64,000 nucleotides of DNA from Pholis gunnellus (Eukaryota; Chordata; Actinopteri; Perciformes; Pholidae). The notes under the pieces are model-generated. The model was given only the letters and a program-made list of their open reading frames with translations, ran no database searches and had not been told where the DNA came from. Positions within the stretch are counted from its first letter, which is position 1. Every line of letters begins with the position of its first letter. Below are positions 39,138 through 52,301 of the stretch, piece by piece. The stretch lies in assembly GCA_910591455.2 (NCBI GenBank), contig OU342818.1, positions 22,978,771-23,042,770 on the forward strand, written 5' to 3'. A program made the position numbers and the translations under genes.

Positions 39138-41340
39138 TAAAGCTGCAAGCAGCGATGTACGGGCCCTCGCATCCTCCCGCACGTCGGGGGTACTGGCGGG
39201 AAGCCGGCAGAAGCGGCCATAAACATCTGCGACCATCAGACAGCGAGCCCACAAGGTAGACGTATTTGTAATGCTTGGACTGTGTGACACTGGAAATTAT
39301 GTAGTGCAAATATTTCACCAGTTCCTGTATCCACTATGTGACGCTAGAGAACACGCGCAAACATGCATTATGTTGCTCTATATCAAGTATAGACCACATC
39401 GTGTAAATCCAATTCAGTGTGTCACATAACGCTGTCTTCCTGTTGCCAGTAGGTGGCACTATGACTTTAAGTGGAAATTGGCTCATAGACATCCTCAGGC
39501 CATGACTATTATCAAGTATGGCAAGTTTGGGACAGATTTGAGAAAAGTCCAGTGGAGTTACATCAGCTTGTTGTTTAACGGTGAATCACTTAAAATGGCC
39601 ACCATGCCACGGCTTCGCCATTCCATCAAACGTAAAGCTTTGAGTAACTTGTAATTGCAAAGGTCTTTAGATTGTACTGACCAAATTTGAAGTGGATCTG
39701 ACAAAGTCCCTAGGAGGAGTTCGTTAAAGTATGGCGACTAGAAATCATGGGGAAATTCACACAAAAATCAAAATGGCCGACTTCTTGTTAAATTTAGAGC
39801 ATGGTCCCAAGACACTTTTTTTTAAGTCTTCATGTGACACACGTGCCTACGAAATTTGATACATGTAGGTCAAATGTAGCGCTGGGGCTGGGTTTTTGAA
39901 TATTTGTAGGGGGCGCTATCGAGGCAATTTGAAAGGATCCAGCCAAAAAGCCATATGAAATATTTATTTCCATCACCTATGACACCTGTGCAAAGTTCCA
40001 AGGCTTGTTGAGCATCCTAAGTCACAGAAAAATAAGCTTCATTTTTCATGGCGAATGACGCGTTGCCACGGCAACAGCGTTTAACGACAACTCACAATAT
40101 TCACAATGAAGCATCATCATTGTCTTACGGCTTACCTTACCACATTTTAGACTGATCTGGGAAACTTCCTAATCGGAATACGTCAAAGTATAAAACTTGT
40201 CATTTCCTTTTGCCAGTAGGTGGCGCTATGACTTTGTGAAAATGTTGGCATGGAGATGTGCTCAGGCCTGGACCAGCATCATGCATAACACATTTGGGGC
40301 AGATTGAATAAAGTACCTTGTAGTTACAACAACTTCCTCTTTCATGGCGAACGGGACGAAATGTGCCTGACATGGGCGCCACATAAAACGAAGGTCGTTC
40401 AAAGCCAGTACACCATTTCAGTAACTTTTCATCATTAATGTCTTTAGATCATCTTGACCAAATTTGAAGTTGATTGTATAAATTCTGTGGGAGGAGTTCG
40501 TTAAAGTACAATGCCTGAAAACAATGAAAAATGCCTCAAAATGCAAAGAAATGGGAGTATTACTGCATCGCCCACTAGAGGTTGTATGGAATAAAAATGT
40601 GAGGGTATGTTACAGGACACAATGTGAACATATGCTAAAGATTTCGTGATGATAAGCCACATGGTTTTGAAGTTATAAATATTGCTGTAGAAGGCCAATT
40701 CCTCATGAAATTCATTGGTCCATATATTCTTAATGCAATAAGATATCAACAAACTTTTCATAACTGTTGATGATAGATATCCAATAATGATTCACAGCAA
40801 GTTTGGTACCAATCAGACCCAGGGTCTAGGAGAAGTGATTTTTTTTTTTTTTTTACAAAATTCAAAATGGCGGAAGATTTTGGTAGGCGGAGCTTAGGGT
40901 CCCAAGAGGATTTTTTGTAGAACTCATTCAGTTGCTCATGTCTGTAAAATCTTAAGTAATTTGGACATACAGGCTGTCGGGGCTTGCCTTTCCAACTTCT
41001 AGGGGGCGCTAGCGAGTCATTTTGTCATGCTCGAGCATTGGACCCATAAAATATAAAAATTTCCCGCAGTCCTGATATGCTCACCAAATATGGGGAGGTT
41101 GGGGACATGTCAGATACCCTTAAACGGTTTTTCATCATAGGGAAGAATAATAATTCCTACAGATACAATAGGGACCTCGCGGACCCGACGTTGTCGGTGC
41201 TCGGGCCCTAATAATTCCTACAGATACAATAGGGACCTCGCGGACCCGACGTTGTCAGTGCTCGGGCCCTAATAATAATAATTCCTACAGATACAATAGG
41301 GACCTCGCGGACCCGACGTTGTCGGTGCTCGGGCCCTAAT
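39138..41340 (+). repeat. Complete B-subfamily array unit with three B-type hairpins
   Basis: It has the common start TAAAGCTGCAAGCAGC but diverges soon after (GCGATGTACGGGCCCTCG). Its body is clearly older or of another subfamily while keeping the same boxes (CTAGGAGGAGTTCGTTAAAG, GGGGGCGCTAT, CATGGCGAA). It ends with three hairpin modules of the B type, which have a GTT loop and TTCCTACAGATACAATAGG upstream. Its 3' part matches the first 400 bases of the window. Confidence 0.85.
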
Positions 41341-43717
41341 TAAAGCTGCAAGCAGCATTGACCGGGCCCTCGCACATTCACGCACATCGAGGGTACTGGC
41401 AGGACTCTGGAGGACGCTGCCGTGCGTTTCTTTGACCATCAAACACTGCGTGCATGAGTTAGATGATATTTCCTGCGTCGACCAGCAGCGTAACAAGATC
41501 GCGTTGACAGGTCTTAAGCCTCAAATGTGTTGAGGGTACCTCCAATACAATCATAAATGAAAGCCTGTTAAGATCATCAAGAAAATGAATGTGCGTGAAT
41601 GCGCTTCAGGGTTAGTAACATAACAGACTGTCAGTTTACTGGGATGGGGTTCAACTCCCTGCAGTGTCCTGATTTTATTTGGACTTACATGAAAGTTAAG
41701 AAAACAGTAGTATCATTTGCTTTCACTTGAACACTTTAATTTAACACCGTTTTCTTTTTAAGCTCTTCTTTAACTTTAGACTGTTTTGTGAAGCATTCAT
41801 TGTGACATTTAACCTGATTCTCGTGTAGAAGCTCTGGACAGATCATTTATACTAATGTCGACTGATATGGTTTGGAAAACATACTGTTATCTAACTTTTG
41901 CTCTCCAAGCATCTTAGTTTGCACATATTTAGATCAGAGAAGTCTTTTTCTCATGGCGTGCCCACAAACCCTTTTAATAAGTTCAGTGTTTGGTCCGCTG
42001 TAATTATAGAATCCTGCTTACGTCCGTGCTTATCAGTAGGGGGCGCTATGACTATGAGTTAATATTGAAATGCAGAAGTCCTAAAGTCATGACAGTCATC
42101 AAGCACGTCAAGTTTGGGACAGTTTTGACAAAGTACAGTCGAGTTACAACAGCTTGATGGATGATTGCGAACCATGTAAAATGGCTGCCACACCAAGTCC
42201 ATGTTGTTCAATGAAACCTCAAGCTTTTAGTAACTTTTAATCGTTAAGGTCTTGAGATTGTTCTGACCAAATTCTAAGTTGATCTGATTAATTCCCTAGG
42301 AGGAGTTCGTTAAAGTAGAGCGCCTGGAAATTGCACAAACGACACGAGAAATTCATACAAAATTCAAAATGGCTGACTTCTGGTTGGGTTTAGAGCTTAG
42401 AGCCCAAAGACCTTTTTTTAAGTCTGTATGTGATACACCTGCTTCCCAATTTGTATACATCTAGGTGAGACGTACTGCGAGGGCTGCATCGTCAAAGTTT
42501 TGTAGGGGGCGCTATCGAGCCGACTTGCCACTCTGAAGCATTAAAATCACATCAGATAACTACATCCACGGTTTTAAATGTGTGTGACGAGTTTCGTTAT
42601 GTTTTGAGCATTTTTAGCCCCTCAAAAACACCTTCATTTTTCATGGCGAAGAATGCGTCGCCACGGCAACGCCGTTTGACGAAACATCAAAAGCTTCATG
42701 AACTGGCATTATGAACTTCTTACATTTGTGTGGAAGTAGTTTGATGTTGATTTGGTTTACCTACTCAGAGAAACAAGCCAAAGTATAAAGTCTTTAACTT
42801 ACTGTTACCAGTAGGTGGCGCTATGATTATGATGAAAAATTGGCCTGCACATGTCTTCAGGCCTGGAGTCTAATCAAACATGTGAAATCTGGTAAAGATC
42901 TGATGATGTGGAGTCGAATTACATCAGTTTATGCGTTCATGGCGAAGGATCGAAATTCGCTGAGCCGCCACGTCGCCGCCCTTCAACAACTTCTTACAAT
43001 CTTCACAATGAAGCATGATCAAGGTCTTAAGGCTTTCCTGCCAACATTTGAAAGGGATCTGATTAATCTGTGAGGACCAGGATGTCAAAGTACAAAACAT
43101 ACAACTTCCAGTTGCCACTAGGTGGCGCTCTTACTATGATTCTAAATTGTCATGTAGATGTGTTCTGAGTCAGGATGATATGACATATGAGAGATTTGGA
43201 GCAGATTAGACAATGTACGGCCGAGTTACAACTACTTCCTTTTTCATGGCGAATGGTGTTTTTTTGACGCCACGCCACGGATACATAGTTCAATAACTTT
43301 TTGATCTTTAAGTAACCTTTCACTGCCAAGGTCTCACGAGCATAATGACCAAGTCTGAAGTCGATCGGGTTAAATCTCTAGGAGGAGTTCGTTAAAGTAT
43401 GATGCCTTGAAACGGTCCAAAAACGTCATACACTTCAAAATGGCCGACTTCCTGTTTGGTTTAGTGGAAAATTCCAAGAGGATTTTTTGTACGCCCCATC
43501 ACGTTCCACATACCTACCAAATTTCATACAGCTAGGTGAAACCCAATGTTGGGGCTACTCAATAGGGGGCGCTAGCGAGCCAATATTTCATAACGCAGCT
43601 GGACAACCCAATCAGATTAAAATTTTCACAAATTCTGGCTTGCGTGCAAAATTTCAAAGTTCTGCCAGTATCCCAAGCACCTCCTTTTTGCAGAAAAACC
43701 GTAAAAATAATAATAAT
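41341..43717 (+). repeat. Array unit A11, 2.38 kb, no hairpin module
   Basis: The body is nearly identical to units A9 and A12, including the missing internal module. This indicates recent tandem duplication on the right side of the array. It ends in a short AAT tract and the next unit start. Confidence 0.85.
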
Positions 43718-46090
43718 TAAAGCTGCAAGCAGCATTGACCGGGCCCTCGCACATTCACGCACGTCGAGGGTACTGGCAGGACTCTGGAGGACGCTGCCGT
43801 GCGTTTCTGTGACCATCAAACACTGCGTGCATGAGTTAGATGATATTTCCTGCGTCGACCAGCAGCATAACAAGATCGCGTTGACAGGTCTTAAGCCTCA
43901 AATGTGTTGAGGGTACCTCCAATACAATCATAAATGAAAGCCTGTTAAGATCATCAAGAAAATGAATGTGCGTGAATGCGCTTCAGGGTTAGTAACATAA
44001 CAGACTGTCAGTTTACTGGGATGGGGTTCAACTCCCTGCAGTGTCCTGATTTTATTTGGACTTACATGAAAGTTAAGAAAACAGTAGTATCATTTGCTTT
44101 CACTTGAACACTTTAATTTAACACCGTTTTCTTTTTAAGCTCTTCTGTAACTTTAGACTGTTTTGTGAAGCATTCATTGTGACATTTAACCTGATTCTCA
44201 TGTAGAAGCTCTGGACAGATCATTTATACTAATGTCGACTGATATGGTTTGGATAACCTACTGTTATCTAACTTTTGCTCTCCAAGCATCTTAGTTTGCA
44301 CATATTTAGATCAGAGAAGTCTTTTTCTCATGGTGTGCCCACAAACCCTTTTAATAAGTTCAGTGTTTGGTCCGCTGTAATTATAGAATCCTGCTTATGT
44401 CCGTGGTTATCAGTAGGTGGCGCTATGACTATGAGTTAATATTGAAATGCAGAAGTCCTAAAGTCATGACAGTCATCAAGCACGTCAAGTTTGGGACAGT
44501 TTTGACAAAGTACAGTCGAGTTACAACAACTTGATGGATGATTGCGAACCATGTAAAATGGCTGCCACACCAAGTCCATGTTGTTCAATGAAACCTCAAG
44601 CTTTTAGTAACTTTTAATTGTTAAGGTCTTGAGATTGTTCTGACCAAATTCTAAGTTGATCTGATTAATTCCCTAGGAGGAGTTCGTTAAAGTAGAGCGC
44701 CTGGAAATTGCACAAACGACACGAGAAATTCATACAAAATTCAAAATGGCTGACTTCTGGTTGGGTTTAGAGCTTAGAGCCCAAAGACCTTTTTTTAAGT
44801 CTGTATGTGATACACCTGCTTCCCAATTTGTATACATCTAGGTGAGACGTACTGCGAGGGCTGCATCGTCGAAGTTTTGTAGGGGGCGCTATCGAGCCGA
44901 CTTGCCACTCTGAAGCATTAAAATCATATCAGATAACTACATCCACGGTTTTAAATGTGTGTGACGAGTTTCGTTATGTTTTGAGCATTTTTAGCCCCTC
45001 AAAAACACCTTCATTTTTCATGGCGAAGAATGCGTCGCCACGGCAACGCCGTTTGACGAAACATCAAAAGCTTCATGAACTGGCATTATGAACTTCTTAC
45101 ATTTGTGTGGAAGTAGTTTGATGTTGATTTGGTTTACCTACTCAGAGAAACAAGCCAAAGTATAAAGTCTTTAACTTACTGTTACCAGTAGGTGGCGCTA
45201 TGATTATGATGAAAAATTGGCCTGCACATGTCTTCAGGCCTGGAGTCTAATCAAACATGTGAAATCTGGTAAAGATCTGATGATGTGGAGTCGAATTACA
45301 TCAGTTTATGCGTTCATGGCGAAGGATCGAAATTCGCTGAGCCGCCACGTCGCCGCCCTTCAACAACTTCTTACAATCTTCACAATGAAGCATGATCAAG
45401 GTCGTAAGGCTTTCCTGCCAATATTTGAAAGGGATCTGATTAATCTGTGAGGACCAGGATGTCAAAGTACAAAACATACAACTTCCAGTTGCCACTAGGT
45501 GGCGCTCTTACTATGATTCTAAATTGTCATGTAGATGTGTTCTGAGTCAGGATGATATGACATATGAGAGATTTGGAGCAGATTAGACAATGTACGGCCG
45601 AGTTACAACTACTTCCTTTTTCATGGCGAATGGTGTTTTTTTGACGCCACGCCACGGATACATAGTTCAATAACTTTTTGATCTTTAAGTAACCTTTCAC
45701 TGCCAAGGTCTCACGAGCATAATGACCAAGTCTGAAGTCGATCGGGTTAAATTTCTAGGAGGAGTTCGTTAAAGTATGATGCCTTGAAACGGTCCAAAAA
45801 CGTCATATACTTCAAAATGGCCGACTTCCTGTTTGGTTTAGTGGAAAATTCCAAGAGGATTTTTTGTACGCCCCATCACGTTCCACATACCTACCAAATT
45901 TCATACAGCTAGGTGAAACCCAATGTTGGGGCTACTCAATAGGGGGCGCTAGCGAGCCAATATTTCATAACGCAGCTGGACAACCCAATCAGATTAAAAT
46001 TTTCACAAATTCTGGCTTGCGTGCAAAATTTCAAAGTTCTGCCAGTATCCCAAGCACCTCCTTTTTGCAGAAAAACCGTAAAAATAATAA
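43718..46090 (+). repeat. Array unit A12 body, 2.37 kb
   Basis: This is the last unit of the array, nearly identical to A11 and A9. It runs directly into the 17-copy hairpin array. Perfect CTCF-consensus matches start at 45185 and 45492. Confidence 0.85.
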
Positions 46091-47108
46091 TAATAAACAT
46101 TACGAATACAATAGGTCCTCCGCTCCGACTACGTCGGTGCTCGGGCCCTAATAAACATTACGAATACAATAGGTCCTCCGCTCCGACTACGTCGGTGCTC
46201 GGGCCCTAATAATAAACATAGCGATTACAATAGGTCCTCCGCTCCGACTACGTCGGTGCTCGGGCCCTAATTACGATTACAATAGGTCCTCCGCTCCGAC
46301 TACGTCGGTGCTCGGGCCCTAATAAACATTACGATTACAATAGGTCCTCCGCTCCGACTACGTCGGTGCTCGGGCCCTAATAATAATAAACATTACGATT
46401 ACAATAGGTCCTCCGCTCCGACTACGTCGGTGCTCGGGCCCTAATAATAAACATTACGATTACAATAGGTCCTCCGCTCCGACTACGTCGGTGCTCGGGC
46501 CCTAATAAACATAGCGATTACAATAGGTCCTCCGCTCCGACTACGTCGGTGCTCGGGCCCTAATAATAAACATAGCGATTACAATAGGTCCTCCGCTCCG
46601 ACTACGTCGGTGCTCGGGCCCTAATAAACATTACGATTACAATAGGTCCTCCGCTCCGACTACGTCGGTGCTCGGGCCCTAATAATAAACATAGCGATTA
46701 CAATAGGTCCTCCGCTCCGACTACGTCGGTGCTCGGGCCCTAATAATAAACATTGCGATTACAATAGGTCCTCCGCTCCGACTACGTCGGTGCTCGGGCC
46801 CTAATAATAAACATTACGATTACAATAGGTCCTCCGCTCCGACTACGTCGGTGCTCGGGCCCTAATAATTCCTACAGATACAATAGGGACCTCGCGGACC
46901 CGACGTTGTCGGTGCTCGGGCCCTAATAATAAACATAGCGATTACAATAGGTCCTCCGCTCCGACTACGTCGGTGCTCGGGCCCTAATAAACATAGCGAT
47001 TACAATAGGTCCTCCGCTCCGACTACGTCGGTGCTCGGGCCCTAATAATTCCTACAGATACAATAGGGACCTCGCGGACTCGACGTTGTCGGTGCTCGGG
47101 CCCTAATA
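46091..47108 (+). repeat. Seventeen tandem 3' hairpin modules
   Basis: Seventeen copies of a roughly 55-65 bp module follow one another. Each has an AAT-rich leader, ACAATAGG, a hairpin with stem CCGAC/GTCGG, then TGCTCGGGCCCTAAT. Fifteen are A-type (loop TAC); the 14th and 17th are B-type (loop GTT). The last copy has CTCGAC in place of CCCGAC, weakening its stem. The array ends at CCCTAAT, followed by unrelated AACACGC. The same module occurs singly, in threes or in fives at other unit ends. Confidence 0.9.
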
Positions 47109-49540
47109 ACACGCTTTCAGGTAGTCGAAAGAGCAAAACAATAAGTCAAGTCATTATATCAAATCATAATATTACATTTAAATGAACATTGTTTTATTTT
47201 AACTGACTGGATTCTGTATGATAAAATGTTTTGGAAAAAAGTGTATTTTCTTTATTATTCTATAATCATAATAACAATGTTGACAATTTTGGGGGGTAAT
47301 ATTTTTTTAAATAAAATATTTTTAAAAAGAATTGATGAAATAAAAGAAGAATAAAAAAAAGATATTCTCCCATAATAATGCACAACAATGTTGACATTAT
47401 TAGTGGTATTGTACTTATGGGTTAAAAGCGTAAGTGGTGGACGTAGTGATGACATCATGACCGTGATGTCAGCCATTGGTTTGTAGGCTACCGCTTTGAA
47501 GCCTTGAGTTCGGCGAGATCATGGAGCTGTGAAAGAGCAAGGCCTGGCATAACAAATGCTAAACTACCAGCTAACACTAAGGCTAGCTTGCTAGCTTGAA
47601 TAACAAGGTGCATATGTATTTCACGTTAACTGTGTAACATGTTAATTGGGACGTTAATTTGGAATGGCCGAATACATTTGTTTATAATGTACCAACTGCT
47701 TGGAGTGTCTTTTAGTACTAAATTGCTGATCAACAACGTGGTAGGAAGGTCTTTCGTATTTTTTTTTTAATATAACTTAAAACGGGTGAGATATGTAAAA
47801 ATGCACCCCTGTACAGTGGTAAACATGTTTATTTCTGCTGTAAAGTTGGGCATTTTAAACATGGCGGTCTATGGGGATTGACTTGCTTTTGGAGCCAGCC
47901 TCAAGTGGCCATTCATGGAACTGCAGTGTTTGGCACTTCTGCGTTGGCTTCATTCCTCAGCATTGGAGGTTACAAGCATCGATCTTTTCAAAACAGCAAA
48001 GATGCGACATGCAAAATGAAAACAATAAGCTGAAAGATGCTTAAACGGACTGGAGCGCTGAGGGGAAGAACAGTTTGTTGGTTTATCACTCCAAGGGATT
48101 CCTCTCACATGATATCGATTAGTGCAGCTTTAATGTCAACTGCAAGTATATATAGCTATATATTTATTATTTATTTTATTTTATACATCTATATATATAT
48201 ATATATATATCTATATATACATAGATATATATAGATGTAATTTCAATCATGGCCAGAAGCAGCACTTAGCAAAGTGCTGAGTGTCTATCTCAGGCAGTCA
48301 CCAGCAGTGGAGTCCATGCTATTTAAGTCTGGGGTTTCAGCAGCTCCACGGCACAGTTTTCTGGTCAGTAGCTGTGTCCAAGGAAATTCTTTAGGGCTTT
48401 GGTTATGTGTTATTCTCTGAGGCTTCTGCCCTCTGTTATGCTAGCTAGGCCCAGGCATATCAAACTTCAGTCTGCATTCCTGAAATACAGTATATGAATT
48501 TCCAAGAGTCCAAGACCAACAATATTGTGGCATGGATTTGGGGATGAGCAAGAAGTCACGGACAGGGTGACATTTAGCTTCTTTTTTTTGTTGATCTGTC
48601 AGCATATTTGTTTTTCTGTCAGTGTGAAGACCAGTCAAGGAAAAACGAAACGGAGAAGTGTATGCTTTAGAATGATTCATTTAGGAATATTTTGCGGTGC
48701 TGCGTTTGTTGCAAACTAAATGAGTTCCGTTTCACGGCAGCTTCCAGAATATCATGTACTCTTTCCACGAGGCATTCGCAATGCAAAATACAATCCAGAG
48801 TAGGAAGAAAAAGGCTTATTTTATGTTTAACAACATCCCATAACATTTAAATGACTTTGTCAAGCAATTATTTGTTATGTTTACTTAGGAGAAAGATGAA
48901 ATAAAAGGTGAAGGCAAACCGTTTACGTTAAACTGGCAGCTTCAATTTGGCGGCGTAAACGCACCTGAAGGCCACCGTAGGTTTCCCTATTTGGTTGAAA
49001 AGGGAGGGGTCACTGCTAATGTCACACTGTGAACAAAATGAAGTGATAGCATCGGTATCTTTGCTGTGCACCTCGCAGTGACTTACTCAGCCTAGTCCTT
49101 GTCCTCAAGGATTGTCTTGAGTTACATTTCCTGCTGTCAATAAACATTATGTTATCACATAACTTCTCTTCGGCCTCCTGGTAACAGTTTTATAAAAACT
49201 CATCAAAGTAATTCCAAAACTATTGCCAACACGTACGTCTCATTCATTTAGCCTGAAAATCGGTTGCATACCTTCTCCTTTTATAGCAACTCTCGTGCTC
49301 TGCATCTTTTAGCGAGTGGGGATTTTTTTGTTTAGACCAGTGTTGCATAATGGACATTATGTCAAGAGTTTTCATTGATCACAGCTCAGCATGCCTCTCT
49401 TGTCTCTTACTTAAGACCCTTGGAATTAATTCTTGAGCCATTTGCGTAGATAAACATGTTTCTTAAGTAATTACTTTCTTCTGAAAATGCCTTTGTTTGT
49501 GAATTTATTCTTGTGGAAAAAGGGGTGTAATTCATTCACT
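47109..49540. other. Array right flank, no gene recognised
   Basis: AT-rich non-repetitive sequence with a TA microsatellite at about 48188-48236. A short inverted repeat, AGCACTT/AAGTGCT, occurs near 48263. No open frame resembles a known protein and no convincing exon was found. Confidence 0.5.
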
Positions 49541-49599
49541 CAAGATGCAAGGGAATGAACACACACACAATTTTGGCTGTTTGATGCACTTCAATACAG

Positions 49600-49900
49600 T
49601 ACATGCTTGTCAAGCGACTCTCCCTCCCTCCCTCCGCTCCTGTCCGTTCCTTCCATCCGCTCCATCTATCTATCCCAGCTGCATGTGGTCAGGAGTTTGG
49701 ACGTGGGGCAGGGACATGGCCGGGCGGTCCCGCCGGCCTTGCGTTGCTCGGCAGTGGTGAAAGTGGGTGGATTAGGCCGTCCCTCCACGGGTCTAAAAGG
49801 CCTGGAGCTAAACCCCTCTAACTGTACCATATAAATAGACCAAACTTGGATTTGTCAGAGTCCACATCTCCACCTCTCAACTGTCAAGTACTAAAGGCGG
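49600..49900 (+). promoter_or_regulatory. Weak promoter-like region with TATA box
   Basis: A CT-rich and then GC-rich stretch (CCGGGCGGTCCCGCCGG) is followed by ATATAAATAG near 49829. The layout resembles a core promoter but no downstream exon was recognised, so this may be chance. Confidence 0.25.
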
Positions 49901-51637
49901 GGGCACGAAGGACAGACGGCAGCAGAGAGAATGTGGACCTGATGAAAACATCGGTCACGTTACTGAGTGGAATGTCCTCGTGAACTCTGAGGAGGTAGCG
50001 GGAGAAGAAGCATATAGGGATTGCAGGAATGGAGAGAAAATAGAAAAGATTAAAAATGAGAGACAGGGTTGAATGAGCTCCAGGAGAATATTTGAATGAC
50101 AAACTGTAATGCATCGGAGACATTGGCAGAATTCCTACAGTAAATCCATTTTCTCCACTTTTTCTTTTTCCCCCACTTCCCAACACAAGCACAGGTGGGC
50201 ACACACACACAGCATTATGTAAGCAGTGTGGGGAATGCTAACGCGACGAGCTGAGTGGGAATTTAACAGGAAAGCCCCCCGACCCAGTAGGTTCTCCGAA
50301 GTCCTGCTGCCGTGGAGGATTCTAGCATTCAAATTCCTCTTCCTCCACAGCACGGCAGAGTCACAATGAAATACCTTTCGGTGCTGAACTCCGCTGCCTT
50401 TGAAGTCCCATTCGGCACCGGGCTGCGTCAGGGCTGCCGTTGTTGCATGCCATTCATCACACACAATAAAGCTGTGTTATGTCACCGTGTTACACCTGGC
50501 CAACCCCTGTGATGTGTCACACCAGAGGAGGCCGATCCATGCTCGCAACAACCAGGCCAAAATATTTCTGCTGCTAAAAAAAGTGCAGGAAAATCAGATT
50601 GGATGCGCGGTGAAAAGCCACAAAGTGATCTTGGAATGCTGTACCATTTTGATGGAAATATTATTGCTATGCACTATTGACCATAGCAATAATAAATGTT
50701 TGGGGGGGAACTTGGTTTAAAGTTAGGGTAAAGTTGGGTTTAGGTTAAGATTTAGTTTAAACAGTGCTTCTATGGATTGGAGGAAACACCTGCGTACGTG
50801 TGGACTAGACACGAGTGTCTGTGGCACGAATAGGAATGAGGACAGTTCAATCAGGATATTTCCATAGCACAACAATGGGTTTGTGTATTGATTAGCAGCA
50901 ACGTGTCACTTTTAATTAGGCCGCACTGAGGAGATTACAGCCCGTGTGTGTGTGTGAGGATGCTGCTTTATTTTCTATTTCTGCTGGCCACAGGGCAATG
51001 AAAACTCCATCTCATCTCTAGTTGACAAATCATCAATATTTCTGACAACATCGCCGTCCATGTAATGGCTTTGCAATGCTTTTAAACTCACCGCACACAC
51101 CAACACATGCACACGTCACCTACACTATGTATTTGGCCATAAACCGAGGAGAGGATGGCAGCCGAGACGGAGCGAAGAGACAAATGAAGGGAGAATTCTT
51201 TGATGACAGCCAGGAAATGAAAGGCAGCGTATCACACAAGGCAGAAATAGAACAGAGAGGAGTCTTATTCATTCTCAGATTTTGTACTATAGTCATCACA
51301 CAAATAGGGAAAAAGAGAATGATGGGGGGGTACAGATGACTTTGCATCATCCCAGGGTGGGAGCTAATGTAGAAGTTATATTATAGGTGTAACTGAGCTG
51401 CATGCTCTCCTTCTGCCTTTCACCCTCCATCACAGAGGTTACAGGGAGAGACACAGAGGATGAGAAAATAGGTACTACATGTGTGTGTGTGTGTGTGTAC
51501 AAAGATAAAAGATCAAAACCAGCAGAGCATGCAGTTTCATGTACAATAGAGGGCCTCTGTGTTGTGTTAGACTGTTGTTCAGAGCTCGTCAGGTGAGGAG
51601 AAACAGTAAGCTTGCTGGGTGACGATGGTCTGTCGGT
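49901..51637. other. Intergenic sequence, nothing recognised
   Basis: This stretch contains only scattered short open frames and a (GT)n tract at about 51480-51498. No exon, RNA gene or repeat boundary was supported. Confidence 0.5.
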
Positions 51638-51681
51638 GTTCGAACTAGGGCTGCAACTAACGATTATTTTAATAATCGATT

Positions 51682-52203
51682 TGTGACAAAGTGGGTGAGA
51701 ACACACCATTTGTCCCCATATTGCATTCATCTATAAATCTAACCATGCTTGACAATTGTTTGTTTATCATACCCACCATGTGTTCCAGAGGCTAAAGGGG
51801 AAGGCACCCAACCATTGCCTCTATTTATACACTGGATGATGTCATCCGTGATGTCATTGGGTCAGACCAAGTATGGGGGGGAGTAGAGTATGTGTAGGTA
51901 ATTGGTGTCACCTGCACTGAATTAGATCCTGCTGATAGGAGGCTCTATATAAAGGAGATGACTGTGACTGAACAGGGGGAAGAGAAGATCAGTGTGTAGC
52001 TGTGTGCACGTGATTATGTTAGTTTATGATGAGTTGAGTTTATTCAGTTCCGCCAAGTTAACCGTTTGTTTTGTTTGATATATGTTTGGTTACACGTGTA
52101 GCAGTGCACTTTTTGTAAATAAAACACCTTTTGTTATTGGAACAAAGTCTCTCGTGTCTGCCTCCTACCACTTCAGAAGCCACTCCGGTCAGGCTTCACC
52201 ACA
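51682..52203 (+). mobile_element. Solo LTR inserted in the hAT element
   Basis: The 522-bp insert begins TGTGACAAAG and ends TTCACCACA, the TG...CA form of LTRs. It is flanked by 5-bp duplications CGATT (51677-51681 and 52204-52208). It contains CTATATAAAGG near 51946 and an AATAAA poly(A) signal near 52120 in the order expected of an LTR promoter and terminator. No internal retrotransposon sequence remains. Confidence 0.8.
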
Positions 52204-52301
52204 CGATTAATCTGTCGATTATTTCTTCGAACAAAAAAACAAAGCATTAATTTCCAACCGAAAGAATCGTGTGACGCTGTGGCGCGATAGCCTATCAGTG
52301 T

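Noticed and set aside
46091..47108. CRISPR-like array of regularly spaced hairpin repeats
   Set aside because: The repeats are contiguous apart from AAT leaders, have no unique spacers, no cas genes, and the DNA is vertebrate. They are copies of a transposon end.
48255..48285. Short inverted repeat as a microRNA precursor
   Set aside because: The stem is only seven base pairs with a four-base loop, too short for a precursor.
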